64,000 nt of DNA from Proteocatella sp041738345 (GTDB lineage Bacteria; Bacillota; Clostridia; Peptostreptococcales; Filifactoraceae), in the NCBI GenBank assembly GCA_041738345.1, contig JBGSPX010000037.1, forward strand, positions 1-64,000, written 5' to 3'. The position numbers were made by a program, and so were the translations under genes. The notes beneath the pieces were generated by a model. It was given only the letters and a program-made list of their open reading frames with translations, was not told the DNA's origin and made no database searches. Shown here piece after piece: positions 1-7,991 of the stretch; positions within the stretch are counted from its first letter, which is position 1; every line of letters begins with the position of its first letter.

Positions 1-587
1 TCTATCGCCTTAGCTAAATCTATACTAACACCTTCTCCATTTTCATAGCATACACCTAAATTAAACTGTGCATCAGCATATCCTTGCTCAGCTGCCCGTT
101 TATACCATTCTATAGCCTTTGATAACTCATTGTTTTCATAAAGTATTTTTCCATAGGCCACCTGTGATTTTTCATCCCCGAGTTCGGCAGCTTTTAAATA
201 GAATTCTCTTGCTTTTTGTAAATTCCCCTCATTCTTTTCTTTCTCTGCTATTTTAAAGAGATTGCATGCGATTTGTACACTATTTCCTTTTTGCGCCGAA
301 TCAGATACCTTAGATACTACTCCCTCTCGTTCTAAATAGGATTGAATTACACATTTACTTTCTTCATCACTAATGCATTCGTAAAGAATATCTTCTTTTA
401 TTGATCCTACTCTATCATTAATTTCAGGAATTAATCCCTTCCAAATCATTCTTTCGCCTTCTACAGGGGTAAACCATTCATGAATATCCTTATAGTTTAC
501 ATAAGGCATTTCTATTTTTTCGTCATTTGCATAAATCTCTAATGACTTACTATTTTTGTTATAGTACATCTGAACTTTTATTGGCAT
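1..587 (-). CDS. Sel1-repeat (TPR-like) protein, C-terminus outside window
   Basis: This reading frame is open to the window edge, so only its first 195 codons are visible. It starts at an ATG preceded by AGGAG at good spacing. The first 110 or so residues match no family I recognise (they include GERMIWKGLIPEI). From about residue 115 onward there are Sel1/TPR-type helical repeats, seen in AREFYLKAAELGDEKSQ and AIEWYKRAAEQGYADAQFNL, with the usual A-x2-W/F-Y-x-K-A-A-E-x-G spacing. Sel1 repeats are protein-protein interaction scaffolds. It is the last visible gene of a minus-strand run that begins with a HerA-like ATPase, followed by a nuclease and a SUKH protein, so a role as an adaptor or second immunity protein of that system is an inference. 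Catalytic residues are not apparent. Confidence 0.85.
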   Translation of the reverse strand, partial: MPIKVQMYYNKNSKSLEIYANDEKIEMPYVNYKDIHEWFTPVEGERMIWKGLIPEINDRVGSIKEDILYECISDEESKCVIQSYLEREGVVSKVSDSAQKGNSVQIACNLFKIAEKEKNEGNLQKAREFYLKAAELGDEKSQVAYGKILYENNELSKAIEWYKRAAEQGYADAQFNLGVCYENGEGVSIDLAKAI

Positions 588-700
588 CCAATCTTCTCCT
601 CACACTAAAATTACTATTTTCCCATTACCAATTTCACTTAACATGCTATATACCACATACATTTATCAAATAGTGTTGACTAGGAATAAAGTGACTAACG

Positions 701-1111
701 CTAATATTTATGATTCACGAAAATCATATAATCTTCTTGAATTATTATCTTTTCTGTAAGATCAGATTCTTGTTCCCATAAAACATACTGGTTAGTATCA
801 TAATCAATACATATAAAATTTCCTGCCGAATCTATTCCAATCGGATAAAGTGTTCTCTTATTATTAAATAAATTAGGATATATCATATATATATTATCTT
901 TATCCTGCTTATTATAAGAAAATAATGATTTAAACACATATTGTTTTCCGCTAGCAGTATAAAATAATTTAAGATTTGGTCTACCGCCATTGTTTTTTTC
1001 TAAAAACTCTATCAGATTACTTGATAAGACGATATTATTCTTTTTTAAAAAATCTTTTATTGCATTACTATTATCTAAAGGCTTTATATATTTCCACGTT
1101 ATTTTATTCAT
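701..1111 (-). CDS. SMI1/KNR4 (SUKH-1) family immunity-like protein
   Basis: The 136-residue product has the SUKH pattern: an N-terminal helix pair ending in LIEFLEKNNGG, then a beta-rich core with LYPIGIDSAGNFICIDYD and a closing W-E. SUKH proteins are the commonest immunity proteins paired with polymorphic nuclease toxins, where they bind and neutralise the cognate toxin in the cytoplasm. The gene begins 12 bases downstream of the WHH nuclease stop and has its own AGAGGATTGTAGGATG start region, so toxin and immunity protein are probably co-transcribed. Family assignment is firm; the pairing with the neighbouring nuclease is inferred from adjacency. Confidence 0.85.
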   Translation of the reverse strand: MNKITWKYIKPLDNSNAIKDFLKKNNIVLSSNLIEFLEKNNGGRPNLKLFYTASGKQYVFKSLFSYNKQDKDNIYMIYPNLFNNKRTLYPIGIDSAGNFICIDYDTNQYVLWEQESDLTEKIIIQEDYMIFVNHKY

Positions 1112-1123
1112 CCTACAATCCTC

Positions 1124-1906
1124 TTATCTATTATCATTTCCTCCACCCCAAACACATCTACCCCCAGTATGTCCTGTATTAGCATGACTTTCAAAATCTA
1201 CAAGTTGAATTTTTCCTAGTTCAGCATCGTGATGCCATACAAATCCATCTGGTGCAGTTCCATCACTCACACCTTCTTTTATTTGTTCAATTTGATCTTT
1301 CGTAAACTGCGCCCTCATACTTTCATCCATCTTTATAGCATCATAAAGTTGCTCATTACAAAATTTAAATTGTTTGAAATCAGTTGATTCATATAAATCC
1401 GAACTTATTTTAGTCTCAAACATGCTGTTAAATTTTGGAAATACACCCTCTATAATCTCATCTCCCATTGCTATTTCTTTACGTTCAAATGGTATTCCTG
1501 TAATTGGATGAACATCGCCCTCAAGACTTTCATTTCTTGTAATAAGGATTATTCTATTTTTTTCATCTGTAATATTTTCTTTATCTATATCCATTGTCTT
1601 TACTTCATTTTGTATTTCACTACTTTGCATAGATTTATTAAATTCATATAAAGGTCGATCCATCTCTAAAACATTGATAGATTTTATATCTACATGCTCA
1701 GTTAATTTATTTATGCCACTTTCTTTATCTATATCCATTTTCTCTACTTCATTTTGTATTTCACTACTTTGCATAGATTTATTAAATTCATATAAAGGTC
1801 GATCCATCTCTAAAACATTGATAGATTTTATATCTACATGCTCAGTTAATTTATTTATACCACTTTCTTTATTACTAACTTCTTTAAATGCATCTAACTC
1901 TATCAT
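1124..1906 (-). CDS. WHH/HNH-superfamily nuclease (toxin-like)
   Basis: The 260-residue protein ends in a compact HNH/Endo VII-type module: DGFVWHHDAELGKIQLVDF with W224-H225-H226, then H241 and H246 in SHANTGHTGG. This is the WHH nuclease signature found at the C-terminus of many polymorphic toxins and expected to cut DNA or RNA. The N-terminal half contains two near-identical 48-residue blocks and no secretion or trafficking domain that I recognise (no LXG, WXG100, PAAR or RHS pattern). It starts 10 bases after the stop of the upstream HerA-like ATPase, with TAGGGG before the ATG, and is followed by a SUKH gene. It may be an effector moved by that ATPase, or the nuclease half of a defence pair. 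Confidence 0.82.
   Translation of the reverse strand: MIELDAFKEVSNKESGINKLTEHVDIKSINVLEMDRPLYEFNKSMQSSEIQNEVEKMDIDKESGINKLTEHVDIKSINVLEMDRPLYEFNKSMQSSEIQNEVKTMDIDKENITDEKNRIILITRNESLEGDVHPITGIPFERKEIAMGDEIIEGVFPKFNSMFETKISSDLYESTDFKQFKFCNEQLYDAIKMDESMRAQFTKDQIEQIKEGVSDGTAPDGFVWHHDAELGKIQLVDFESHANTGHTGGRCVWGGGNDNR
1583..1870 (-). repeat. Two tandem 144-bp direct repeats inside the WHH nuclease gene
   Basis: The unit encodes 48 residues from KESGINKLTEHV to EVEKMDID. The copies at 1727-1870 and 1583-1726 differ at only three bases that I can see (two non-synonymous, E-K to K-T, and one silent). The period is a multiple of three, so the frame is kept. A third copy begins (DKEN) and then diverges. 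The near identity points to a recent slippage or recombination event. Confidence 0.95.
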
Positions 1907-1916
1907 ATCTATTCCC

Positions 1917-4900
1917 CTATACTAGATCATTTCGTATTTCTTTATACCATAAATAGTACAATTTAAGATGTTCCTCGCTATTATTGGATATTTCTTTTAC
2001 AACACAATGTATTACTTCATCAATCATATAAGACGGTATATCTTCTAGTTTATAATCCAGTATTGGAATAATCACTTCTTTAAATTGTTTTATATCGTTT
2101 AACTGATTAACCTCATAATCTATTCGATCTCTTGATTCCAGTAGATTTGTTATCAGTTTAGCTAGGATTGGAAAGTTTTTATTTTCCCATATACATAATT
2201 TATTATTTGCCTTATACTCATCTATAAGCTTATATAATTGCATCTTACTTCTAGTAGATAATTCAATATGTTCAATCTCTCTTTCTATTAAATCAATATT
2301 TACTGCCGTATCTTCTTGAACTCGTCCTTTTAATAACAACTTAACTATTTCAGAACGATATTTCTTTACTGAAACCCTCTCCATCTTTGGGACATAGCTA
2401 AACATTTCTTCATTTGTCTTGTAATAATCGACTTTACACAATACAGGTTCTAACCAATTGCTTTGATAAACAGCTGCAACACCACTTTCTAACTTTGATA
2501 ACTCATCTACTTGCTCATCAGTCATACATGCTGATTTACCAACTAATATCCTATCTGAATGTTCTGGCATACGTAAAACAACTTTTGTGTTCGTATTACG
2601 TATAACTGCTAAATCTAAAAGTCCTGGTGACTGTTCAGCAATAATAAATCCCTCTCCGTATGTACGCATTTCAGCTATAGCATTGGTCAGCATTTCTACA
2701 GATTTACCAATCAAATTGTTTCCTTCTGAATTTTGCTCCGTAGAGGTCCTCCTTAATAGATGATGAGCTTCTTCTAGGACTGTTACATGTTCAAGTAGAC
2801 TGTTAATTCCACCTTTTGCCATTCTATATTCAGATAATCTCATGACTAAAATTCCCATAATCATAGCCTTGGTCTCCATAGACCCTATGCGACTAAGATC
2901 AATAATTACATTCTTCTCAAAAAGTTCTGTGTTATCTATCTCTTTTCCACTAAACATCTGTCCATTTAAGCCATTCGTAAGTGACTTTACTCTTGTCAAT
3001 AACGAGCCTTTATAATTACTTTTCAACTCATTAGAGTATTCCGAATATTCAATAACCTGGCCCAATGTCTCACAAACATCAGAAAAAGTAGGATAAAATA
3101 ATTTTCCTGTCTCGTTCTCAGATGTAGCTAAGTTCCAACCACATAATTCATACGCTTTTTCTACAGCTTCCTTCAGCACAGCTGGCATTGCTGCATACAT
3201 AGGCCAACATACATTAAATATTTCAATAAGGCGATCTATATGTTCTAATACATGAATTTTTTCTGGAAATTTAAATGGATTAATTTTAAGCAATTCACTT
3301 ACCTTACTGTTGGTTCCAAATACATTCACATTAGTAGCATTGCCAAAGATATGTTTATATTCACCTTTTGCAGGCTCTATAACCATAAATTTTACGTTCT
3401 TTTCATGCAGTTCCGAAAGTATTTTATAGATTGTATTTGACTTGCCTGATCCTGTGGACCCTGTGATTAACATATGAGCTGCAATACTTTGAAGTTCCAA
3501 AGGAACCCTACCATTTTCTTCTTTGCCCATATGATAATGTTTCCCTATCTCGATATTTTCTCCATCACTTTTTTTTACATTTCTTCCAAATCTTACATGT
3601 TCAACTACTGGTAATCCTTGAATTGATTTCATAGGTAAACTCATATGAATAGGAAGGTCTAGTCCATTAATCAATATACTCGGATCATAATGTATAACTT
3701 GTTGTTCTTTAGAAAAAACAGGATGTTTTCCCCTAATTAAATATTGTTTCATAGCATCTACTTGTTCTTTTGTATTCCAAATATTTACAGAACTTATTTC
3801 CATTGAAGATTCATCACCTAGCATTAACGCCCTATATGTGTTAGCAGCTAAAATAACATTGTCTTTTCTTGTAGACATAAAATATCCAGCGTATTTATAT
3901 AGCCCATATGTTTTTCCTTTTTCTAATTTCTGTAATTGAACATCTATATTTTTCAATATATTTTCAATACTCTTGTTTTTGCTTTCAAATTGAATAGATT
4001 CCCCTATACTTGATGTGTTAGTATTACTATTACTTTTGCTTTCATTGTCTGTTGTTGTATCTGAATGGCTCTTACTCTCCCCAGTTGTTTCAGTTTCTGT
4101 ATCACTTGTACTTATTCCTTTTGTTTTTGAATAGGACATACCCATTTGCGCACCTATTGTATTTACTACACTTTTTGTGACTCCTACTGCTAAAGATGCT
4201 CCTATTTGAGCTATGTTCGGTATACCAAATCCTGCTGTTACCGTACCCGTAATTGATTTAGTATCTCCTTTACTTGTACTGCTATTCGTTCCAAAATTAA
4301 CACCTAATGTATTAGACTCAAAATTCCCTTTGGTATGTGCATTTGATTTACTGGTATTTGTCCCTGTTGTATCGCTTGTAGATTTGCTTACTCCAGTTGT
4401 TATACTTTCCATAAGAGCCTGGCTGTCACTTTTATTATACTGCAGTATTGTTTTTTCAAACTGCGAAAAATTAGTATATAAACTTTCGTAAGCATCTTGA
4501 CATCTTAATAAATGTTGGATCGAAACTGGTTCAGCTATAAACATAGCTGTATATATTTTCCCTTGCATGGCATCAATAAATTTTTCAATACCTTGTATAA
4601 AATCTTTTCTTTGTGTTTTTACTTTATCCCGTAAAGAAGCACTGCATGAAACAGATGCAATATTGAATTCTATATCTTCATCTATACAAAATATGCTATC
4701 AAACAATTTCTTAGATTTTTCATCACTTCCGAGTTGTAAGTACTCAGTTCCTGTGAAGTTGCCATCTAGACCAACCTTTAATGTTTCTATAGGTTTCCCA
4801 AGTTCTATTGTTCTTCCACAAATCCCTATGTAAAACTCAGAATTTTTGTTGTGTACTGAGTCAATAATTATGATTAAATTTACATTTTGTGAAGTTACTG

Positions 4901-5147
4901 CATTATAAATGGTAGCTAATTTTTGTAACACATCCTCATTTTTTTCATAAGAAAGTTTCTTTAATTGTAATAGTCTTATATTGTCTTGAGGATTTTGAAA
5001 TGAAATTTCTGGAGCCAAGTCACAAAGTGGTACAACCTCATATTGTTCTAAATCTTGTAGATAATTCTTGTAGATAGTATAACTTGCTAAATCAAGCGCT
5101 TTTTCCATTTCGTTTAACCTGTTACCATCTAATACTACTTCCCCCAT
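1917..5147 (-). CDS. HerA/FtsK-like (DUF87-type) P-loop ATPase, 1076 aa
   Basis: The P-loop ATPase core occupies roughly residues 540-950: Walker A ITGSTGSGKSNTIYKI near residue 562, a Walker B-like VTVLEEAHHLLR near 790, the motif IAEQSPGLLDLAVIRNTNT, and VVLRMPEHSDRILVG. This is the HerA/FtsK/TraG arrangement of hexameric motors that pump DNA or protein. Residues 1-240 form an alpha/beta domain I cannot name. Residues about 245-395 are rich in Ser, Thr, Asn and Gly and enclose a small-residue hydrophobic stretch (GFGIPNIAQIGASLAVGV). The C-terminal 120 residues are helical. The start has GAAGGAGAGTATATATG. It heads the operon with the WHH nuclease and SUKH genes, so it is either the export motor for that toxin or the motor of a nuclease-helicase defence complex; the sequence does not decide. 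Confidence 0.85.
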   Translation of the reverse strand: MGEVVLDGNRLNEMEKALDLASYTIYKNYLQDLEQYEVVPLCDLAPEISFQNPQDNIRLLQLKKLSYEKNEDVLQKLATIYNAVTSQNVNLIIIIDSVHNKNSEFYIGICGRTIELGKPIETLKVGLDGNFTGTEYLQLGSDEKSKKLFDSIFCIDEDIEFNIASVSCSASLRDKVKTQRKDFIQGIEKFIDAMQGKIYTAMFIAEPVSIQHLLRCQDAYESLYTNFSQFEKTILQYNKSDSQALMESITTGVSKSTSDTTGTNTSKSNAHTKGNFESNTLGVNFGTNSSTSKGDTKSITGTVTAGFGIPNIAQIGASLAVGVTKSVVNTIGAQMGMSYSKTKGISTSDTETETTGESKSHSDTTTDNESKSNSNTNTSSIGESIQFESKNKSIENILKNIDVQLQKLEKGKTYGLYKYAGYFMSTRKDNVILAANTYRALMLGDESSMEISSVNIWNTKEQVDAMKQYLIRGKHPVFSKEQQVIHYDPSILINGLDLPIHMSLPMKSIQGLPVVEHVRFGRNVKKSDGENIEIGKHYHMGKEENGRVPLELQSIAAHMLITGSTGSGKSNTIYKILSELHEKNVKFMVIEPAKGEYKHIFGNATNVNVFGTNSKVSELLKINPFKFPEKIHVLEHIDRLIEIFNVCWPMYAAMPAVLKEAVEKAYELCGWNLATSENETGKLFYPTFSDVCETLGQVIEYSEYSNELKSNYKGSLLTRVKSLTNGLNGQMFSGKEIDNTELFEKNVIIDLSRIGSMETKAMIMGILVMRLSEYRMAKGGINSLLEHVTVLEEAHHLLRRTSTEQNSEGNNLIGKSVEMLTNAIAEMRTYGEGFIIAEQSPGLLDLAVIRNTNTKVVLRMPEHSDRILVGKSACMTDEQVDELSKLESGVAAVYQSNWLEPVLCKVDYYKTNEEMFSYVPKMERVSVKKYRSEIVKLLLKGRVQEDTAVNIDLIEREIEHIELSTRSKMQLYKLIDEYKANNKLCIWENKNFPILAKLITNLLESRDRIDYEVNQLNDIKQFKEVIIPILDYKLEDIPSYMIDEVIHCVVKEISNNSEEHLKLYYLWYKEIRNDLV

Positions 5148-5209
5148 ATATACTCTCCTTCTAAGAAAATAACTCTTATTTTTTTAAAGTAATGTTTTTA
5201 TTTTGTTAC

Positions 5210-5215
5210 ATTATA
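5210..5215 (-). promoter_or_regulatory. Possible -10 box of the HerA-nuclease-SUKH operon
   Basis: A perfect TATAAT lies on the minus strand about 62 bases upstream of the ATPase start codon. No convincing TTGACA-like -35 element is seen at 17 bases; TGCATT is the best match. In DNA this AT-rich the call is weak. Confidence 0.35.
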
Positions 5216-5293
5216 CGCAATATTCTATCACAAATGCATTAGTAACTCAATTTCTATATAATTTCGATGTATTTTTTATTCTACCTTTCCATC

Positions 5294-5750
5294 TCATCTT
5301 GTTTCTTTTCTATAGCTCTTTTGTTTTTCTATATTTTTTTCTTTTTCGTTTATGATTTCGTAGTTATCTTGCTTCATATCTATTATCGATTCTTTTATTT
5401 TTTCAAGCTTATCTTTTTCTTTATTTAAAAAAGTATTACTCGATTATATATCTATAATTTCATTTTGCATATCTTCTAAAATATCATTAAATTCAGCTCT
5501 AAATTCCAATATCCCTATCTCTATATCTATCCCACAATCAGATAATATATTCTATATTTTTACAAATTCTGTAAATGCTTTTGTCTTTATACCATTTTTC
5601 TTGTATAGAACATAATTGGGTTTATATTCTATAATATTTATCTATCAAATCATTTATCAATTTGTTTTTTCTCAAGGATTTTTATTTGATTAAAGTTTTC
5701 TTTTTTATTTGTTTCTAAATCTTCAATAGCCTTATTTCCACCAATTTAAA
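5294..5750 (-). pseudogene. Remnant of a charged, helical (coiled-coil-like) protein gene
   Basis: This fills most of the gap between the ATPase gene and the split membrane-protein gene. On the minus strand, one frame reads as coherent protein for 104 codons (5294-5605), interrupted by a TAG and a TAA. It includes FRAEFNDILEDMQNEIIDI and NKEKDKLEKIKESIIDM and ends ENIEKQKSYRKETR-like before a TGA. Upstream, in another frame, NKAIEDLETNKKENFNQIK continues the same Lys/Glu/Asn-rich style. I read this as a gene broken by stops and at least one frameshift. The family is not recognised. Confidence 0.5.
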
Positions 5751-5819
5751 ACACTTTTTTACATATATATTGTTTTTTGTTAAATTTTAGTCCATTATGT
5801 AGCTAAGGGGGAGATTTAT

Positions 5820-5999
5820 ATGCAAAAAAATATTACCAATTATATTTCAGACAGCTTTAAAATTCTATTTAGCAACAAAATATTATTTTTAATCGGAGCT
5901 ATTAATACAGTATTTGTATGCGTTTGTGCTTTAATTTCGTATAGTTTAACATCAGGATTTTTTGATAGCAATATGTTTATAAATATTTCATCTAAAACG
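5820..5999 (+). pseudogene. 5' part of a membrane-protein gene split by an IS605-type element
   Basis: The frame starts at an ATG behind AAGGGGGAGATTTAT and runs for 60 codons to ...MFINISSKT, with one clear membrane segment (ILFLIGAINTVFVCVCALIS). It then enters the left-end hairpin of a TnpB-encoding element. The matching downstream part resumes at 7409 in a compatible frame. Before insertion the product was probably an integral membrane protein of about 230 residues. It begins like bacterial DUF-type multi-pass proteins (NITNYISDSFKILFSN), but I cannot name the family. Confidence 0.8.
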
Positions 6000-6043
6000 T
6001 GGCAAGGATACTCCCACTTCTATAAGTGGGGGAGGAATTGCCA
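6000..6043 (+). repeat. Left-end imperfect hairpin of the IS605-type element
   Basis: The outer arms GTGGCAA and TTGCCAC enclose CTCCCACTT and AAGTGGGGGAG around a CTAT loop. Y1 transposases of this family recognise such subterminal hairpins. The inner arm is shared with the right end. Confidence 0.7.
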
Positions 6044-6133
6044 CTTGGCTTTAGCCAACGTTACACTTATCCCTTATACACATCACTTTCTTGTTGCAAA
6101 TCCTTCACTAATGCGATATGATTAATTTAACTA

Positions 6134-7270
6134 GTGAAAGGAGTTGATATTATAGAAATTACCATAACATCTAAAATGCAGATATATCCTACTAATGAGC
6201 AAATAGAAATTTTAAATACTACAATGTTCCAGATAAGAAAAGCATTAAATTATATATCTAAATATATCTTTGATAATAATTGTTTAAATCAAAGTAAAAT
6301 AAATGCTGACACTTATTATTATTTAAGAGAAATATATAATTTAAAATCTCAAATGGCTCAAAGTTGTATGAAAACTTCTATTGCTAAATATAAAACCAAT
6401 AAGTCCAATGGTCATGATTTTAGTTTAGTACAGTTTAAAAATTTAGAATATGACCTTGTTTGGAATAGAGATTACTCCTTAAACAAAGATATATTCTCTA
6501 TTAATAGTTTACAAGGTAGACTTAAAATACCTTATGAAACTAAAGGTATGGAAAAATATTTTGATGGTTCTTATAGCTTTGGTACTGCTAAACTTGTATA
6601 TAAACATAATAAATACTTTTTGCATATACCAATGACTAAAGATTATCCTCAAACCACACCTTTTGAAATAAATAAAATTGTAGGCATTGACCTTGGTATT
6701 AACTTTTTAGCAACTACCTATGATAGTTATGGTAAAACCACTTTTTATAATGGTAGACATATAAAAGCTAAGAGAGGTCATTATAAGGTATTAAGAAAAC
6801 AACTACAAGAGTGTGGCAGTAAATCAGCTAAACGTAGAATTAAATCTATTGGTTCAAGAGAAAACCGTTATGTTAATGATATTAACCATACCATTACAAA
6901 GGCACTCGTTGATAAGTATGGAGCAAATACATTATTTGTTCTTGAAGATTTAACTAACGTTAGAACTGCTACTGAAAAAGTAAATATAAATAATAGATAT
7001 GTTTCTGTATCTTGGTCTTTCTATCAATTTAGGCAACTACTTGAATATAAAACTCAAATGAATAACTCTATGGTTATAGTAGTTAATCCTAAATATACAA
7101 GTCAAACTTGCCCTAAATGTGGACATATTGAAAAAGCCAATAGAGATAAGAAAACACATATCTTTAAGTGTAAAAATTGCAACTATCAATCTAATGATGA
7201 CAGAATAGGAGCAATAAATCTTTGGAGAAAAGGCATTGAATATATTGAAAATAACTCCAAAGAGGTGTAG
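6134..7270 (+). CDS. tnpB: TnpB (OrfB) RNA-guided nuclease of IS605-type element
   Basis: The 378-codon frame has all RuvC-like catalytic parts: D in VGIDLGINFLATTYD, E in LFVLEDLTNV, and D in NDDRIGAINLW. A zinc finger CPKCGH...CKNC lies between the last two. TnpB proteins use a guide RNA read from the right end of their element to cut the empty donor site and favour element retention. The N-terminus is unclear. The frame opens with a GTG at 6134 that has no ribosome site; AAAGGAG sits at 6137-6143 and the codon at best spacing is ATA (6152), possibly a mutated ATG. The next in-frame ATG is 6176. The catalytic core is intact, so function is possible if translation starts. Confidence 0.88.
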   Translation: MKGVDIIEITITSKMQIYPTNEQIEILNTTMFQIRKALNYISKYIFDNNCLNQSKINADTYYYLREIYNLKSQMAQSCMKTSIAKYKTNKSNGHDFSLVQFKNLEYDLVWNRDYSLNKDIFSINSLQGRLKIPYETKGMEKYFDGSYSFGTAKLVYKHNKYFLHIPMTKDYPQTTPFEINKIVGIDLGINFLATTYDSYGKTTFYNGRHIKAKRGHYKVLRKQLQECGSKSAKRRIKSIGSRENRYVNDINHTITKALVDKYGANTLFVLEDLTNVRTATEKVNINNRYVSVSWSFYQFRQLLEYKTQMNNSMVIVVNPKYTSQTCPKCGHIEKANRDKKTHIFKCKNCNYQSNDDRIGAINLWRKGIEYIENNSKEV

Positions 7271-7425
7271 GAGTATACTCCTATGCTTGGGCTAATGTCA
7301 ATTAGCCTATCGTAACCTACGTTTGAGATGGGAGATATTTAATATCGTTAGCACCATGTGTAGTAGAGTTACAAGCTCCCACTTCAATCGAAGCTAAGTG
7401 GTGAGTAATTGACTGAAGGTTCAAA
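7200..7425 (+). ncRNA. Predicted TnpB guide RNA (omega-RNA) with guide in 3' flank
   Basis: In this family the guide RNA overlaps the 3' end of tnpB and runs through the right-end hairpin, with the first 16-20 bases of flanking host DNA as guide. Here the structured stretch between the tnpB stop and the right end contains several complementary segments and ends in the hairpin at 7371-7405. The guide would therefore start near 7408 and match the 3' half of the disrupted gene. The call rests on family knowledge and position; the 5' limit is not visible. Confidence 0.4.
7371..7405 (+). repeat. Right-end imperfect hairpin of the IS605-type element
   Basis: CTCCCACTT pairs imperfectly with AAGTGGTGAG around an AATCGAAGC-containing loop. 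The first arm is identical to the inner arm of the left-end hairpin. It would serve both as transposase recognition site and as the last stem of the guide RNA. Confidence 0.65.
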
Positions 7426-7918
7426 AAGATTTGGATTAAATTTGTGGGGTGGTAGCTTAGTAGTAGCTATGGTGGCTTCATTTATCCTTGTGCCTATATT
7501 TTTTATTATTCAAATGATAGCTTTTGATGGTCTAGACAAACTACTTTTTATACTTATTTTTGTGGCAATGGTATTCATTTCTCTATGGCAAACTATCTTA
7601 GTTGTTGAAGATATTCAAGTAGAAAGTGCTATACCAAAAAGTATTACTTTTTCTAAAAAAAATTTTTCTGATGTTCTTTTTTTAAATATTATTATAGGGA
7701 TTATTAACTTTCGAAACAAGTTAAACCTTGATTTAGGATTTTTATCGAAAAATTTTAAATATAATTCAGATATTCAAATTCCGGTTATCTATCAATATAT
7801 TTTTAGTGTCATTGGACCTACTTCACTGCCAGTAATATTTATATTTTTAATATTATTTGATTTAATATCATCTATGGTGCTCATGGATTTATATCTTAAT
7901 AGAAAAGATTTACAGTAG
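7409..7918 (+). pseudogene. 3' part of the membrane-protein gene split by the IS605-type element
   Basis: After the element the host frame continues as LTEGSKRFGLNLWGGSLVV for about 169 codons to RKDLQ. A TAA lies directly upstream inside the element, so it has no natural start of its own (the TTG at 7409 has no ribosome site). There are three or four membrane segments, for example VVAMVASFILVPIFFIIQMI, LFILIFVAMVFISLW and SLPVIFIFLILFDLISS. The last 12 codons (MDLYLNRKDLQ) resemble a short orphan sequence at 15072-15112, suggesting a former paralogue there. Confidence 0.75.
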
Positions 7919-7991
7919 CGAAAAAAAATGATTTTTTATGATTTCCGAAAAACGATATGGAATTTACGGTAGTTATCGAAAAGGGGGACTT

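Larger units (their letters stand above)
6000..7408 (+). mobile_element. IS200/IS605-family, TnpB-only insertion element
   Basis: The element interrupts a membrane-protein gene and carries a single tnpB. The left end has a long imperfect hairpin, GTGGCAA-CTCCCACTT/AAGTGGGGGAG-TTGCCAC (about 6000-6043). The right end has a related hairpin, CTCCCACTT/AAGTGGTGAG (about 7371-7405). Such subterminal imperfect hairpins without long inverted repeats or target duplications are typical of this single-strand-transposing group. No TnpA (Y1 transposase) gene is present, so movement would need one in trans. Exact end bases are approximate; the host frame resumes at 7409. Confidence 0.8.

Noticed and set aside
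7919..7991. Terminator between the split membrane-protein gene and the GNAT gene
   Set aside because: The segment has A/T runs and GATTT/AAATC-like pieces but no stem long enough to call.
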